From Holacanthus passer (Eukaryota > Chordata > Actinopteri > Pomacanthidae): 64,000 nt of DNA. The stretch's first letter is position 1, and the number at the start of each line of letters is the position of its first letter. Positions 13,741-26,254 of this stretch are shown here, piece after piece. Under the pieces are notes generated by a model. The model searched no databases. It was not told the origin of the DNA and was given only the letters and a program-made list of their open reading frames with translations. The DNA lies in the NCBI GenBank assembly GCA_025331565.1, contig JAFREQ010000009.1, positions 7,243,501 through 7,307,500 of the forward strand. The letters are read 5' to 3'. The position numbers and the translations under genes are program-made.

Positions 13741-15229
13741 TACATCCTAAAAGTTAATAAGTTATGTGCAGATGTGGATGAACATAGTAAAGCTTCTATG
13801 AACATAGGCAAAGCAGAAGGGAGCAAAAGCAACGATCGTCACATTCAAAAGCCTGAAACCAGCAATGATAAATAGCTATTCATCAGAAATTTTTGACTAA
13901 TTATTTCAGCAGTAATACAGTATATGGTCATATCCAAGATTTAAGATTTTATCCAAAATAACTTTGCTATGTCACCATTTCAAACACCAACACAATGTGA
14001 CTGATAATGGTTTCATGCTTAGTCACAGCACTTATCAATCCATTTACAGTCCATTATACTAACATCTATCACATCCCACCTACTCTTGTTTGTACTTCTG
14101 AACATGATTCCATTTTTCATCCTGGATGTTATCATGATATTCGAAATAGCAACCTCTTTCCCCTGACATGCTAAATAATTTTGCAGTTTTTCGACGGATG
14201 CATCAGAAGTTCAACTACAGTTGATATTGGCTCTTTGTAGGTCAGGTAGTTGAGAAAAATGTCATATCCACCTGCTGATTGCCAGAACTCCTACTTCAGA
14301 ACTACTGCTCATTTGCATTCATCAATAAATGAGACATCTTTTATAGCAGAGGTGGTATTTAAAAATAAGGTACTTACCATTTTCCCCGATGAAGCCTTTA
14401 CATGATGAGGTCATAAGTTAAAAGTTACATTGAGTCTTTCTACCCACCAGAAAACTACTTCAATTACTGTCTGTTTAAAGTAAAGTTACTGTCTGTTTTT
14501 GATTGTCTTTGCCAAAGAGCAAAAAACAAATGGACAGAATCAAATATACAAACAAAATTATCTTGCTAGTTTCCTGTCTGGCCTGCGGCAGCTGTGGCTG
14601 CAGCTGTGTCTGTGGAGCTCTTTCTCCTCACATGAGATGCAGTGAAAACAGTCTTTAGACAGCACCTCAGACACAAAGCTTCCTGTAACCGGTTTGTAAT
14701 TGCTATCATGTTTGTTTGGTAACAGAGTTGCAGGACTCGCCTAATTGCTGAGTGGAGTAGAGGTGAGACGAGAAGGTTCGCAAAGTCTTTCAAGTGCAGG
14801 ATCTTTGTTTATTTCACACTCTGGCACTTTATTTTTGAACCAAATTTAAATCTATAATAAATCCTTATTGTAGCACAAAGCACAACTTAAATGGGCATTA
14901 AGCTGTCTGTGACCTTCTTTGCCGACCTCTTTGACAACCAGCAGGATTTACAATATCAATACGACTAATCTCCTCCTACACAAGTCTCTGACATGGTATC
15001 CTCTGACCCATCGCATCCTCTGTGGTCAGCCCGTAATTGACTTAAACAACAAATTCACATTTTCACAATAGAGCAAGTCAGCAAGAAAGAGGAAATAGCA
15101 GGAAAATGCTACAATACACTACATTCGATTAAAAGGCTTAAGAATGAAGCTGTAAAATCCTTGTAAATCAAATGAGCAGTTAGAATGTGCATGTGCGTTC
15201 TTTATAGGGACAAAATGTAAGTCTCCATA
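13741..15229. other. Intergenic DNA, no gene seen
   Basis: AT-rich. A stretch near 14,347-14,450 (CAGAGGTGGTATTT... to TACCCACCAG) hints at another decayed MITE, but no target duplication is found. Confidence 0.5.
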
Positions 15230-15667
15230 ATGTAAATCATGAAATTTGAGGGTAAAGATTTGGGTTAAGGTTTGGGTTAGGTTCAGGTTCAGGTTAGGGT
15301 TAGGTAAGTAGCTGTTATGGTTAGAGTTCGAATAAGTCTCCAGGAAATGAGTGTAAGTAATGTAAAGTCCTAATAAGTGTTGGAAACAGGACTGTGTGTG
15401 TGTGTGTGGGTTTGCTTATGTCCAAATTGGGGATATACACTAGACTGAAGACCAGTTGATTCGGGACATCGGTGCAATTGGGGACAAAAAGTGGTGTCCT
15501 CAATTTGGAAAACTGTGATTTTTAGGTCAACAGTTAAGGTTAGGGTTAGGTTAAGCTTAGGGTTAGGTTAAGGTTAGCATTAAGTTAAGGTCAGGTAGTC
15601 CTTCAGGTTAGTCTCCAGGAAATGAATGTAAGTCTATGTAAATTCCCCAAAAGTGACATAAGTAAAG

Positions 15668-15703
<36 letters not shown>
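15230..15703 (+). repeat. Duplicated GT-bounded repeat with TTAGGG-like words
   Basis: Two similar units occur in tandem. Each has a stretch of GGTTAGGGTTAGGTTAAGG-type words (15,255-15,305 and 15,530-15,600). GTCTCCAGGAAATGAGTGTAAG (about 15,337) or GTCTCCAGGAAATGAATGTAAG (about 15,611) follows, and each ends in (TG)n (15,392-15,408 and 15,670-15,703). Between them lies TTGGGGACAAAAAGTGGTGTCC (about 15,478). This is a known fish interspersed or satellite-like repeat rather than a telomere, because the TTAGGG-like words are interrupted and irregular. Confidence 0.7.
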
Positions 15704-15706
<3 letters not shown>

Positions 15707-15709
15707 AAG

Positions 15710-17264
15710 TGCAGTCGAAGTGGCTTGAAATCCCACTGGGCGCCGACTTTTTATTCCTATTTTTGAAGGCCAGAAATCTCAGCACCTGGTAATCGTTGAG
15801 CCATTGGTATTGATCAACAACCCCATTAACGGCGTCCCCCTCAACATATATTAGGAACATTTGGTGCAATGGGGCAGTAAAAATCATACTTATCGCCACT
15901 AAAAGGAGTTTCCACTTGTCTGAAAGGGGACTTTTACCGGTGATAAACTTGCAAATTAAATAACCTCGCTGAGATTAGGTTCTGTGGTACATGAAGATCT
16001 CAAACGCAGGCTTAGTCTCAGTGGATAGATAGTGAACTAACTGGGTGCTCCTGATGTGAACTGCATAAATCTGAAGTTTCTCGTTCTCAGACGAGTGCGG
16101 CAAAATGCTGTGAATTTACCCTGTCAACACCCTCGCTATGGTATTAATAGAGATGCTTTTTTTTTTTGCGTTTTTTTTTTTCCTTCTGAACTCTGAGGTC
16201 GTGTTAAAGGATGGAGACGATGATGGCTGTGATATTTTGAGCCTGTTCTTAATATTCTTGGTATTTTTTGCTGTCAGCTATTGTCAGTAACGTTTATGAT
16301 GAAAAGGGAACATGACAGCTGTTCTTTTTGTTTTGGCCCCTGACGAACTATTCTGTCATGCATATTGTTTGAGCGGGACTCAAGACATTTAGCATCATGT
16401 CTGTCATGTATCAAGGCTTGAGCATTTTGTTAGAAACGTCTCTCAATGCCCGCTTCACTTGTACAAATAAATCCACTGATCTAACCATATTTTCCTGTAA
16501 AATCGTTTCAATATGAGTCTGGTTTATATTCCCTTAGCTGGCTGTGTGTAATAGGACGGGCTCAAATAGGGGTAATATATGCATGCCTCTGAAACAATCA
16601 GTCTTGTTTATCCAGAGCCCTTGAACCTCCAGGATCAGAAAGTTTCTGCAATGAATTCTGATTTGCTAAATCCCTGTCCAATTTATTGCCTCAACTCTGC
16701 ACAAACATCAAAACAAACTCTCTCCCTTTTTGTGCCACCAGCTGTTAGATTTGGGTGAGAATAACAGAAAGAAAGGGTTGGATGATAGAGACACGGAGGA
16801 TACACAATTTGTTTATTAATGTCTCTTTCCTTCTCACCCCGTCTCTGCACTCCCTCCCCTTCGTTTCCTTCTTTCCTGAAAAAATCTTTGCATCTGCACT
16901 GCGGCGCTCGCTAACTGTGAGGGAACGGTAAAATTTTGATTGAGACCTTGAAGGCTGCCTTAGCAGGTGGATTCATTTGAAAGTTTCCTTGGTTGAGCCT
17001 CCTGCCACACTCAAGAGTTATATTTGGCGTTAGTGAAATTCTGTTTCCTGAACGTCTATGAAGTTGTTATACGGAGACGGAGCAGCGTGGGTTGAGAGCA
17101 CGGATGCATAATTTGTATCTCAGGTGCTCACTGATGTACGCTCGCTTGGCTGGAGTCGCAGCTTTGCCCAAAGTGTAAAATCTCAGTTTATGGTGCATCT
17201 GTCCTTTTCCAGCCTTGATGAAAGTAGATGGAAAATGGAATTAAAAGAGTCAGATTTAGTACTC
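15710..17264. other. Intergenic DNA, no gene seen
   Basis: Only T runs near 16,160-16,180 stand out. No open frame of interest. Confidence 0.55.
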
Positions 17265-17365
17265 GGCAAGTGATTAATTGCTCAAAGCCACAGTGGCTGT
17301 TTGGACATCTGCTTACTTGTTATTGTCTCTAATTAAAATGATAAACAATTAGTAATGCAAATCTG
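17265..17365. promoter_or_regulatory. Candidate enhancer: homeodomain, SOX, FOX and POU-like motifs
   Basis: TGATTAATTG (17,271-17,280), ATTGT (17,322-17,326, an inverse SOX core), TAATTA (17,330-17,335), ATAAACAA (17,341-17,348, FOX-like) and a perfect octamer ATGCAAAT (17,355-17,362) fall within about 90 bases. The region is free of recognisable repeats. This resembles neural developmental enhancers, but no conservation data are available here. Confidence 0.3.
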
Positions 17366-17589
17366 CATCCCTTTGGATTTTGGGAGAAATGCAAAAATAT
17401 GTTGCTGGACATGTAGCCTGATTGTGATCTGCATATAATAAAGAAAACATGAATTATTATCAACACTGGAAATGTTCATTCTTGTTTTTTGTTGACTTGT
17501 TTTGGAATTTTTTCACTTCTCCTCAGGAGGAGTCGAGACTGAGAGTCTACAGTCCTGTGTGGCTGTGCTCATGTACAGTGGTGCTTTGT

Positions 17590-18020
17590 GCTGAATGGTA
17601 ACATGCTGACAATGTGTCACACCGATGCTACACAGGTGTAATGTTTACAATGATCACCAACTTGGTTTAGTGTCTAAGCATAAGCTTCTGCTAATTAGCA
17701 CTGAATACAAAGTACAGCTGAAGCAGAATGAATTTAGTTTGCATAAACCAACATGTTGGATCAATTTTGACCTGATGATGGCGCTAGATGGAAAGTCAAG
17801 GGATTACAGAAGTTATTACAACTCTTTCTAAACAGGAATGTCTCTACCAAATTTCATGGCAATCTATTCAGCCGTTGTTCGGAAAAAATAACACTTTGAC
17901 CTGCTGGGGGCGCTGGAGAACATGAATGTCTGTTCAAAATTTAGGCAACTCATCTAATGGTAGTTAAGATATTTCATTCCTGACAAAAGTTGTGGCCCAA
18001 AGCAAGGCTAAAAAAGATGA
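17590..18020 (+). repeat. Abundant teleost interspersed repeat, diverged copy
   Basis: Phrases such as GGTAACATGCTGACAATG, AGGTGTAATGTTTACAATG, GCTAATTAGCACTGAATAC, CTGATGATGGCGCTAGATGG, AATTTCATGGCAATC and GGGGGCGCTGGAG are, from memory, those of an interspersed repeat very frequent in perciform fish. The phrase pair 'ATGGCGCTAGA...GGGATTACAGAAGTTATTACAA' and a second '...GGGGGCGCTGGAG' show the internal half-repeat organisation. Its transposon class is unknown to me. The 68-codon open frame inside it is not a gene. Confidence 0.6.
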
Positions 18021-20559
18021 TATGTAGATCTTTTGTATGGTATTAAGATTAAGACATTAATATTTAGCACACAAGCTGCAGTTTGAACTCTACTAATACT
18101 TTCAACGACAGCCCGGCCCTGCAAGAACTTTCTAACAAGCTTCAATCTTCCATTTAGCGCTTGGATTGATCTTTTGCCAGACCCTGCGCGTCAGATGTTT
18201 TGGACGTGATTCAACAACCTTTTTGATCTGAACATGGTTGTATATAGACTCGAAAATTCACAAGGAGCATATACTGTAATTCTGCTTCTCATCACAGATT
18301 TCAAGGTTTTCCTTCAACGTCCAGGAGCAATTTTGCATATTTCTCATTTTCTTTCTTCTTTATTCCCGCTAAGCCGTCCAGATACAACATTTGACACCCG
18401 AGCAGACTAGATAACTCTGAAGGAAAAAAAATACGCAGCTAAGAGGAGGAACTGTGAAGTGATATACTGCATATCAGTCTATACAAACCTCTCAGATTAC
18501 GCTTTTTAATCACATATCCACACCAGCAGGGCACTGGGCGGTGGATCTCATTGCAATGACGAAGCGTTACATTAGGACTTTGGTTGTGTGGGATATTCCA
18601 TCACTGAATTTCCCCGTGGTTGTCCAGAAGCCCACTCCGCTGCCGACTTTATCATAACAGCTTGGGAGTAGATGACCCGCCAGATGTTTGTAATCTCACA
18701 CCGAGAAGCTTGTGACTGGGGTTGCAATCAGATAACATAGGAAGGGATTATAAATGGTGACAGTGGGGAAAAAGGCTATAGATTCCACTGTAATCGCTGA
18801 TAGATGGCAAACGTCCTCTTTCACCCTCATCACAGGCTACTCAGTGTTTACACCAATATTCTGATATATACGTCTGTTTATATTCCAGCGTATTAAAAAA
18901 AAAAACCACACAGCTCATGATTATGTAGGTGCAGCTGTGAGTAAAGTGACTTTAGAGCTCACACACAAGGCGCGAGCTCATTTCTTCTCGCTAGATTTTT
19001 AAGGCCCCATTGAGAGTGTATGGTTGTGTGGGCAGGTTAATGATATCAGCTTGAGAGTAGTTTTTAATCACGAACAGACTAATGAGATAGGTTGGGCTGG
19101 AGTCACTCCAGCAATAAACAGCATCACAACTCACTCCCTCTCTGCCTCCTTCCATTTCTCCCTTTCTCTCGCTTTTTTTCCCCCTTCTTCTTCTTCTTTC
19201 CTTTCCGCTTTCTTCACTGTCTAAAGCCAAGAATGAGGAGATTTAGAAGAACCTGAGCGACGAATGAGAACACAATGGCGCGGATTAAATGGAATCAGTC
19301 ATATTTACAGGAGCGAACAGCAGGACAGATTCACCCTGTGGCGAGGCGCGAGCAGGTTATTGGCAGTGGAGGAGCGGGATTGCGAGCCAGTCCCGGTGAA
19401 AAGTAGAAAAAAAAAAGAATTACAGACATGTCCCGGCCGCTTTTGACAGAAAGAGGTATTTGTTTGTTTACATTTATCCTTGAAATACATAAATAAATAT
19501 TAATGATGGCATTAACAAGATTTAAGAGTGAAAAAAAAATAAAGCAAAGCTCTGGTCAAATGGCTTTAAAGGAACATTGTCATTTATTCATAGAATTATT
19601 CATAGTAGATCAGAGGAAGAAAAAAAGATCCATTTGTGTTTTTACTGTTTTGCGTCTGTGAAGCCCCCGCAATGCTGTAGGGAACGGAAGCTCCCTTTAT
19701 TTTTTTTTTGAACTCCTTAGTAGTGAAACATGTTTCACTCCATTAGAGAGTGAAAATTGGAGGCATGGAAGTGTAAAGAATTGGACATCAGTCCCCCTAA
19801 GCCCCTGAGGTACATCAAGAAATGCTGGCTTGCCAAGCTCTCCCTGTTAAGAGCATGTTCTGCCCGTGAAGATGGCTTCACAGCAGAGAGTACATTAATG
19901 CAACATGTTACTCCACACCAGCTGAGTCTCGTGTTACACTTCATCCTGTAACTTGTGGGTTTGGATGGTGGTCGGTCTTAATGAAAGGGCTCACACTTTC
20001 TAATCCAATAGGCCTATTTAAAGAGACAACCCGTGACGTTTTCATATAAATAAATTATTTTTGGCGCTCGCTATCGTCCACTGAGATAAGGCTCGGCGAC
20101 GCAACCTAGATCCAGACTGTAAATGCTGTAGCTTTTTTCAACATCAGTGATAGTAGTCAGGAACAGCCTTTTTTTTTTTTTTTTACTGTAAACGGCATCT
20201 ACAAAAATGAATAGAAGAACTGGGTTATAGGCATGAGTAGCCATGTGGCTGATTCATTCTGTCATAGTGGAACTCTTCTCTGACGGAATCACAGAAATCA
20301 GCATGAAGGAAAGTTTTGTACTTTATGACCACTCTTCTCCTCACCTGCGTTCACCTCAAGCACTATTTTAAAAATACGCTTTGTGGCTATTTTCTTTCTA
20401 AATATAGAAGGTAAACTTACTTTTCTCGTACTTTTCTGTACTTTTTAATTTTTATACTTTTCTATAGTACTACAATTTTTTGCTAATGTTATTATTTATA
20501 ACTGCCACTGTTTTTTATGCCACTTTATTTCTGAGTACTTGATATCAATTCACCTGTTT
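18021..20559. other. Intergenic DNA; possible conserved element near 18,960-19,440
   Basis: The part from 18,960 to 19,440 is less AT-rich than its flanks and has homeodomain-like words. Examples are GGTTAATGATATC and GCGCGGATTAAATGG. A C/T-rich tract lies at 19,150-19,210. No exon is recognised. Confidence 0.4.
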
Positions 20560-20632
20560 TTGCAAACTGCTTTAATAAGTGAATTACCCATGACGGGGAT
20601 CAATAAAGCTTATTTTATCTTATCATTTCACT
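20560..20632 (+). repeat. Second copy of the GATAAG-tailed fish repeat (3' end)
   Basis: The phrase GAATTACCCATGACGGGGATCAATAAAGCTTATTTTATCTTATC is the reverse complement of the terminus seen at 13,455 and 48,765. The AT-rich sequence to its left (about 20,400-20,560, with ACTTTTCTGTACTTTTTAAT words) may belong to the same insertion. It has no coding potential. Confidence 0.55.
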
Positions 20633-20930
20633 TTTTGACGGTAATGACAATCCAGTCCAATCCAATACTGAAAGTTTGGGTAAATCAACATATCCATCAT
20701 GTATAGGGAAGACACACACACAAGGTGGGTTAGTGTCAATCACTCACTTGAATGACTGACTTCTTGTCTCTGTCACTTCATAAGTTGCCAGTCTCAAATT
20801 TTGTTTAGACAAACCATTTCTCTAAATTTATATAAACATGAAGTCAAGCGTGGTTCTGTATCCCAATAAGCATGTTGTACTTTTAGCTGCTCTCTATCTT
20901 GTTGATGCTAAAAAAGGAAGAAGCCGCTCT

Positions 20931-21308
20931 TCCATCCATCCATCCATCCATTATCTGTACATCTGTACGCCGCTTAATCCTCTGCAGGGTCACGGGGGGG
21001 CTGGAGCCTATCCCAGCCAACTTAGGGCGAAGGCAGGGGACACCCTGGACAGGTTGCCAGTCCATCGCAGGGCCACACACAAGACAAACAAACACACACA
21101 CACTCACATTCACACCTATGGACAATTTAGGACATTCAATTAACCTCAGCATGTTTTTGGACTGTGGGAGGAAGCCGGAGTACCTGGTGAAAACCCACGC
21201 TGCACAGGGAGAACGTGCAAACTCCACACAGAAAGATCCCAGGCACCCTAACCGGGACGCGAACCAGGGATCTTCTAGCTGTGAGGCGCCAGTGCTAACC
21301 ACTGCGAG
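20931..21308 (-). mobile_element. tRNA-derived SINE-like repeat with (GATG)n tail
   Basis: Read on the minus strand, the element starts with a tRNA-like head: an A-box-like AGTGGTTAGCACTGG (21,303-21,289) and a B-box GGTTCGCGTCC (21,265-21,255; one mismatch from GGTTCGANTCC). A body containing TTCTCCCTGTGC and CTCCGGCTTCCTCCCACAGT follows. The end is a GGATGG tail of about five GATG units at 20,931-20,952. This family is abundant in teleosts. Open frames of 100-188 codons crossing it are by-products of the repeat. Confidence 0.8.
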
Positions 21309-21973
21309 AAGCCACTCTTGGAAATGACAAACTGCATTTAGTATGAGACTGATAAAGTCAACAGTGTGGGATCTCAGGGATGTAGTGATGTAAACTTTGA
21401 CTCCTGTGCAACATACTATTACCCTCACTGTGTCCTGCCGCAGAGACATGCACTATTACAGAATTACATATTGAGCTTTGCCTTTGATTCCTGCGCAGAC
21501 GATGAAAGGAGCATCACTTCCGGGAACCGAAGCGGCCCCAACAAACAATACAAAGAAAAATGCATCACAGTGCTGGCAACACTGTTTGAGGGACAAACAA
21601 TTTTTTTTAGCAGTGCAAAACCCTCCCAAGCTATAATCGCAAGATATTGCGTAAGGAAATGAAAAAACAAAAACAAATTGTGAATTCATAATATGTACAG
21701 TACATGAATTTGCTTTTCACTTTATCACTTTGCATTCATCGAGACCGGTTTGTGTTTGCGTGTTACGTCACAGCGGATTAAGCGCTCAGAGTGCTGGTGA
21801 GTGTTTTTTCAGTAGGCATGGTGTGAGTCCTGCTCTCAGATTGTGGACATTTGCTTTGGAGCAGATTAAGGGACTCTGCGTGTGCTGTTGGCCTTGTGAG
21901 GATAACCACACATCAGCGCAAATTGCCGCACAAACTGGCATGGAACTGGGTAATGTGAGGAGACTCTGGGCAA

Positions 21974-21975
<2 letters not shown>

Positions 21976-22012
<37 letters not shown>
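21976..22012. repeat. (GT)n followed by (GA)n microsatellite
   Basis: About 14 GT units run directly into four GA units. Confidence 0.95.
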
Positions 22013-22013
<1 letters not shown>

Positions 22014-23122
22014 CGGACAAACGGAAAAAGAGAGGGAGGGCATGTGTATATGGGTGGCTTTATTCTTTTTAATCATATTAAGTTGGATCATTAGATGGAC
22101 CCATTTACACAGTGCTTTCATGAGGTGTACAGGACCAAATCCTATTGGATATCAGCCTAATCTACTGCAAAAGCTCTTGCTCTGCAGCCTCCAGTTGCAG
22201 CTTTGGTGGGGACTGTGTGTCCCTCGGTGCAGGCCTGGGTATGAACATACGTGGAGCATTAATTTGGCTGAATTAGGATTGAGAACAAATTGCCACTCTA
22301 CATTTCCCAAATCCAGGCATGATTGAGAAATAATGAGCAGCTCAGCCCACATAAATGGTTCATGAGATTATCCCCCTCTGAATTATAGAGCTCACCTCTT
22401 TCTGGAGTTCACATAGTTTCACAACCTACAGACTTATCAAATCTAGATGAAGTCTAGTCAGATAGGACTGTCCTCATCAGGCGAACGTCCTCAGTATTGA
22501 TGTTAATCTAACAGTAATTCTTCCGCTCTTGTGATATTTGATGAATGTTTTCCACCTTTGTTTCCATCAGATTCTGCATCATTTTCAGAGCGGTGCAAAT
22601 GTTGCGATAGCCCCGCAGACTCTGACCTTCCCTGGATGGTGAAAGCCTCATTCTAAGTCCACTCCCATCTAAAAACGCTCAAAGATTATCCCTTAGCGGC
22701 ATTTCATGCTATGATAGCACTAATGGCAAAAATAGAATCATGATCCTCATCGTTGAAAAGAGGATCAGGATGAAGGTCCTGCTGATATGACCTTTCGAGT
22801 GGGCTCTGGAGGCTGAAGCCAATACAGTCACAATTCTGGATTTGGCTCAAGAGACCATTGAAATTGGTCATGCTCAGTGAAATCACAAGATTTTAGCCCC
22901 TGTGTTCATAATGTGAGAGAACCGCTCCGGTGATAGATGAAATTCCTGGATCACATGAATGTATTCTCACATTATTACACAAAATTCAAACTGTGTGGTT
23001 TGATAGAGATGTGTCAGGTCTTACGCTGGGTAATTTTCGCCTGCTTTCTGGGGAAGATCACAGAAAGAACTGAAGTTCTTGGTGGCTTCTGGGATGAGTC
23101 AGAGTCTGGGCCGTCACACTGT

Positions 23123-23141
23123 CACACACACACACACACAC
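23123..23141. repeat. Short (CA)n microsatellite
   Basis: About nine CA units flanked by GTCACACTGT and CCGCATACAC. Confidence 0.9.
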
Positions 23142-26100
23142 CGCATACACTCAACTAAAGCTAAAATTTGTACAGCCAACCCAATATATTGAATTGAGGC
23201 AATTTGATTATATTAATTCAATTCATTATTATTATTATTGTTGTTGTTTGCTTCTGGGTGGAGCAAAGATGAGAATTTTTTTTAATCGTTTAAATGAATG
23301 ACTCTATTTGCTTAAAACACTAAACTTGTACATTATAATTATACTTTTTTTCAACTTTCCCCACCTCTAGGTTATTTTTCATGCAGTGTTTACAAATGCT
23401 GAAAACGTTTAACTGCCTCAAAACACACCAGACACTTGTCTGAGTGCCTTATAGATGTAATTCAAAGAGACTTTCATGGATTATAGTATGTGTGTGCTGG
23501 TGGAGGAAGGTGAACAAGAGGAGGAGAGAGAGAGTGACAGAAATTAATAGAGAGAGATTGAGAGTGGAATTTGAGTGAGATTTGATAGAAAGAGAGACTG
23601 ATAGTGTTGGAGCGTTTAGTATGCAGAATGGAAGGCAAACACTTTTAGCCCTTCTGTCGAAGTCTGGGACTCCTCTGCAGTGAGCGGCCTAAACTTTCTC
23701 ATATAAGCCTTCGCCTGGAGCCACGAACTCAAATATTTCAGTCACATTCACTGAAGCTAAGGAAAAAAATGCCTTATTACTTATGATCAAAGGTTGGTGT
23801 TTTCTGGAGGAGACATGGAGCGTCTGCTAGAATTTGCATTAGGAGTTGAAGGCGGGTCATTTTCAGTGAATAGAGAGACATCCAGAAACAGGCGGGGATT
23901 CGTTGTCTTCACTGCTTTTAAGCTCACTTCCTTTGAAGAAAGTTTACATGGGTAAACAGAGCTACATGAAATCAAGATATGAGTATTAGGAATGAAGTGT
24001 TAAATCTCTATCTGAATCTCTTAGTTAAATCACGTGACCCTGTAACCTGCAAAGAAAAAGGCTGCTTGACCTTTATTTCTTTAAATATTGACAGTGGGTT
24101 CAAAGACATCTTTGACTGCTGCTGTCAGTGTTGTGTCTTTTGTAGATCTCTCTCTCATTGTGAGAAAATATAATAATGTAAACTCATAAACACAAAACCC
24201 ATGACAGACATTTGTTTACTTTATATTATGAATGTTAACCATATTTAGAATAAGTTGAGATGTCATGACAAGTAAGAAACTCCAGTATTATACAAATAAA
24301 TGAAGACGTTAATAAAGAAATAATGATATGAATAAATAATTATGATTTTAGCAATTGATTATGTTGTATATTATTAAACCATGTATATTTATATTATGTA
24401 TTTTATATATATATATATTAGTATGACTTCAGCTGAGTATTATGCTATTTCATTTGAGTTTAAAGGTAAATATTAACCATTGCAAATGTGTATTTTTATG
24501 TAAGAACACTAGTAAGAAAACTACTGTTGGCATCATGTGTGATGTTAATTTAGTGTCATCAGTTATCATGGTTAAATCCATTTGCAATAACAAGAGGGGT
24601 TCTGTGGTTGGAGTGGAAATAGGTATTAGATTTAGTGTTTGTTTATGTGAGAGTATGCGTGTGTATGTTACAACCTGCCAGTTTGTGTGGATGTGGGAGA
24701 GTGAAGAGAAAGGGGGAAACGGAGGATTGTGAGTGTGGAGCAGGAAAAAGAAAAGAAATAAAATATTAATAATAGTAATGATGATGATGCAGTGAAGCAG
24801 GACTGGGGCACCATGGATGGAAAGCACTCAAGTCAGCTGTACTAGACCAGCTCGGCCTACAGTACTAATAATTATTGTTTACCTTTATCACCATTAGCAT
24901 GGTCCCCTGTTCTACAACCATTTTTCCAATACTACTTTTACATTACTGCACTGTGCTTGATATTGGATCTGCTTTGAGCCACCCCGGACTCTTCAGAGGG
25001 GAGACTGTCCAGCCCCTGAAAAACAACATCATCAGTCATTCAGCAAATACCTAAAATCAACATTCCTTTATAGTCAAGTACCAAAGCCCTTGAGCAGACA
25101 TAGGAATGATAACTGTGGTTGATGAGAGGCAAAAATGGAAGTCTGCAGAGGGATGAGGGCGTGGTGGATCAACAAAACATGGGACCACAGGAGACCAACC
25201 ACTGTTCATTTCCCGCTTCCTACTGATAGTCAACATAGGTTTTTTTTTAACCGTGATCATTCCATGGCCTCAGCCAAGTGGATATTATTGTAACCATGAG
25301 GATAAAGGTCCCATAATTTTCTCAAAGTAGTAATTTTAAAGCAAATCTGAAACACTTTTCTAACCTCAGTTAAAATCCAAACCATGCTCTTTCTCTTACT
25401 GTAACCAAATCTTAACAATGAAGACAGTTTGGAAAGTAGTGACAAATGATGTTGCCCTGATGAGAGGGGCGTCATATCAGAAAGCATTTTCTGACATATG
25501 TGTTGCTTTGAGGAGAGTTATAAATGAGGTATTTTGTGGTTCAGTTTTGAGGACTTGCTGTAGGAGGGAGCTGGACCATCAGGCCCATCCATCGGACTGT
25601 CCTGAGGCTTCTCACAGAGGGGCAGAGGCACCACCCATTGAAGTATGAGATGGTGCATTGTTATTTCATAGTGACATTTTTGGAAGGCTTTTATGATTTT
25701 GTTGTCACACATCTTCACCCTCTCACCCTTTAGCCAATCACATGTCCCCAGCCTGTCAGCAGCCGTCAGCTAGTGCATGTTAACTTGAGCAACCAAAGGG
25801 AAAGATGCCACACTCTCTTTCGTCCCTGCTTGTTACAGTGACGATAATAAAGAAATAACATTTGAGTTGAGCGTTAATAATTCATTGAATTTATTTCATG
25901 ATGTAATGGTTAATTTTTAAACATATTTCTCTATTAATATCATTATTTCATAATGTTTCATTTGTGCATGTAATATTTGCCGTTTTGGAGTTTCAGTGGC
26001 AGGATGTGCACAGAAGTAGTACAACATGGTTTCTGAGCAAATTACTGGCTCACGTCTCCTTGAATTTTCAGTTTAAAATCAGTCAGTGCTATTGGAAGTG

Positions 26101-26213
26101 GCAGTTAATAACAGCTGCCTCTCCCCTGCTAAAAAAAAGCTTAGGATTTTTATTAGCTTTATAAAGCTGTTCTGAGTTTGAGGAGAGCGTTAACATATCA
26201 TGAAGGCCATCAT

Positions 26214-26217
<4 letters not shown>

Positions 26218-26249
<32 letters not shown>
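26218..26249. repeat. Homopolymer A tract (32 bases)
   Basis: An uninterrupted A run follows GGCCATCATTTCT. It could be the tail of a retroposed sequence, but I recognise nothing upstream of it. Its exact length may be a sequencing artefact. Confidence 0.9.

Positions 26250-26254
<5 letters not shown>

Noticed and set aside
15255..15305. Interstitial telomere
   Set aside because: The TTAGGG-like words are irregular and sit inside a GT-bounded unit repeated next to it, as in a dispersed fish repeat.
21255..21303. A functional tRNA gene from the A-box and B-box matches
   Set aside because: The boxes form the head of a SINE, and no complete cloverleaf with acceptor stem can be drawn.
20883..21449. 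188-codon and 142-codon open frames on opposite strands
   Set aside because: Both are readings through the tRNA-derived SINE. Their cysteine-rich parts come from its GT/CA tract and tail.
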